A DNA stretch of 13,148 bases from Candidatus Parvarchaeota archaeon UBA446 (GTDB lineage Archaea > Nanobdellota > Nanobdellia > Parvarchaeales > Parvarchaeaceae). The notes under the pieces were generated by a model. That model saw nothing but the letters and a program-made list of their open reading frames with translations, did no database searches and was not told the origin of the DNA. Where the stretch lies: NCBI GenBank assembly GCA_002503215.1, contig DARG01000015.1, positions 1 through 13,148 on the forward strand, given 5' to 3'. A program made the translations under genes and the position numbers. The first letter of the stretch is position 1. Every line of letters starts with the position of its first letter. Shown one piece after another: positions 12,621 to 13,148 of the stretch.

Positions 12621-12881
12621 ATGGGAAAAGGAACTAACTTAGTATTCGGAACAATTAGTTTTATCGCGGTTTTGAGTATAATTATAGGTTTTTTTAGCTA
12701 TTTTGGTTTGTCCTTTTCATTTATTAATGAGGCGTATTATGGTTCTTACTTCGTTTTATTTATCAGTATTTTTCTGTTAGGGTTATTTGACGGTAATCTG
12801 ATTGGGGGTTTGCTATGGGGTTCAGTTATAAGTGGGGTGTTATTTTTGGTGCTAGTCATTATTATACCGGCCATTATATGA
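12621..12881 (+). CDS. small integral membrane protein, 86 aa
   Basis: Almost the whole sequence is hydrophobic, with probable membrane segments near residues 7-27 (VFGTISFIAVLSIIIGFFSYF), 41-56 (GSYFVLFISIFLLGLF) and 61-86 (GGLLWGSVISGVLFLVLVIIIPAII). Glycines at helix faces and D57 between the second and third segments are the main landmarks. No family is recognised and no signal-peptide cleavage site is evident. The ATG at 12621 is preceded by a TATA-like ATATTTTA centred 23-24 bases upstream and by the 29-bp palindrome at 12555-12583, so expression may be controlled. Small three-helix proteins of this kind occur as toxins, holin-like proteins or transport accessory subunits; nothing here decides between them. 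Confidence 0.6.
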   Translation: MGKGTNLVFGTISFIAVLSIIIGFFSYFGLSFSFINEAYYGSYFVLFISIFLLGLFDGNLIGGLLWGSVISGVLFLVLVIIIPAII

Positions 12882-12922
12882 TATATTTTAACAAACAAAA
12901 AATAAATGTGGAAAAGTTTTTT

Positions 12923-12940
12923 GCATATCTAGAGGTATGC
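12923..12940. repeat. short inverted repeat abutting a TATA-like box
   Basis: GCATAT (12923-12928) pairs with GTATGC (12935-12940) with one G-T pair, and a TATAAAAT box (12943-12950) follows within 3 bases. It could be an operator; no gene of clear coding character lies downstream in the window. Confidence 0.25.
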
Positions 12941-12960
12941 GCTATAAAATAGCTGTAAAA

Positions 12961-13035
12961 TATTAAGCAGATCTTTTACTTTCGGGTCTACTTTTATACT
13001 AAAAATCCGGCTTTATAAACAAAAGCTGCTTAGTA
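12961..13035 (+). other. possible structured RNA or long-spaced inverted repeat
   Basis: TATTAAGCAG (12961-12970) and CTGCTTAGTA (13026-13035) form a 10-bp stem (one G-U pair) enclosing 55 bases. These contain a second possible pairing, CGGGT (12983-12987) with ATCCG (13005-13009). The TATA-like box at 12943-12950 would start RNA near 12970, which would lose most of the left strand, so an RNA interpretation is weak. No protein gene is seen from 12882 to the window end. Confidence 0.2.
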
Positions 13036-13148
13036 AACAAAGCCTTCTTTAATTACTTATTTTAAACGAATTTATAATTACAATGCGTCTTCCAAGATTA
13101 TCCGAAAGGCACTACCATAAGAGATTTAAGAAAAAATCATAAAAATCG

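Noticed and set aside
13083..13142. Nineteen-codon basic ORF near the window end (starts MRLPRLSERHYH)
   Set aside because: It is too short to support, and the nearest TATA-like sequence is too close to the ATG.
1..13148. CRISPR array or C/D-box RNAs
   Set aside because: No regularly spaced direct repeats are present. Several TGATG-like and CTGA strings occur (for example near 3665, 3809 and 6493), but no C and D boxes at proper spacing.

Overview
The window looks like archaeal chromosomal DNA, AT-rich (by eye roughly two thirds A+T). Most genes have a TATA-like box centred about 24-28 bases before the ATG and no Shine-Dalgarno sequence, so most messages appear to be leaderless. Supporting archaeal markers are a tRNA-Gln gene with no encoded CCA, an AN1-type zinc-finger membrane protein, and family content (M13 peptidase, family I pyrophosphatase, long two-domain dCTP deaminase) seen in Thermoplasmata-like and ARMAN/DPANN-like archaea. 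The exact lineage cannot be fixed from the sequence.

Layout. 1-1000: a possible 40-codon leaderless small gene with a stem-loop after it, then two overlapping unrecognised genes. 1061-3052: an M13 (neprilysin/PepO-type) zinc endopeptidase without a signal peptide. 3273-3665: a low-molecular-weight phosphatase-fold, ArsC-type arsenate reductase, the one gene here with a clear Shine-Dalgarno sequence. 3854-4516 (minus): an AIM24/TIGR00266-family protein. 4656-4946: a small conserved archaeal protein. 5105-6049: an AN1-like zinc finger fused to four membrane segments. 6050-6371 is non-coding with an inverted-repeat element, beside tRNA-Gln(CUG) on the minus strand. 6571-7028: two small overlapping frames of one membrane-protein locus, either coupled genes or a frameshifted one.

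7049-9326 is a nucleotide-housekeeping block: inorganic pyrophosphatase (minus) and two-domain dCTP deaminase (plus) share a 57-base divergent promoter, and an RdgB/Ham1-like protein (minus) converges on the deaminase. The deaminase feeds dUMP synthesis and the pyrophosphatase pulls PPi-releasing reactions forward. The RdgB-like protein keeps the N-terminal signature of the family but lacks its base-recognition motifs.

9435-12881 is more AT-rich and looks accessory. It holds an unfamiliar HELAH zincin (minus), a long intergenic region with an inverted repeat, and then a two-gene plus-strand unit: a predicted PD-(D/E)XK-fold nuclease with a QxK (Mrr-like) active site, followed 9 bases later by a Panacea/SocA-type (DUF4065) antitoxin-like protein. 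An unrecognised 203-residue protein and a small membrane protein follow, each preceded by palindromic sequence. The nuclease plus Panacea pair, facing a zincin, is the best candidate for an undescribed toxin-antitoxin or defence module in the window.
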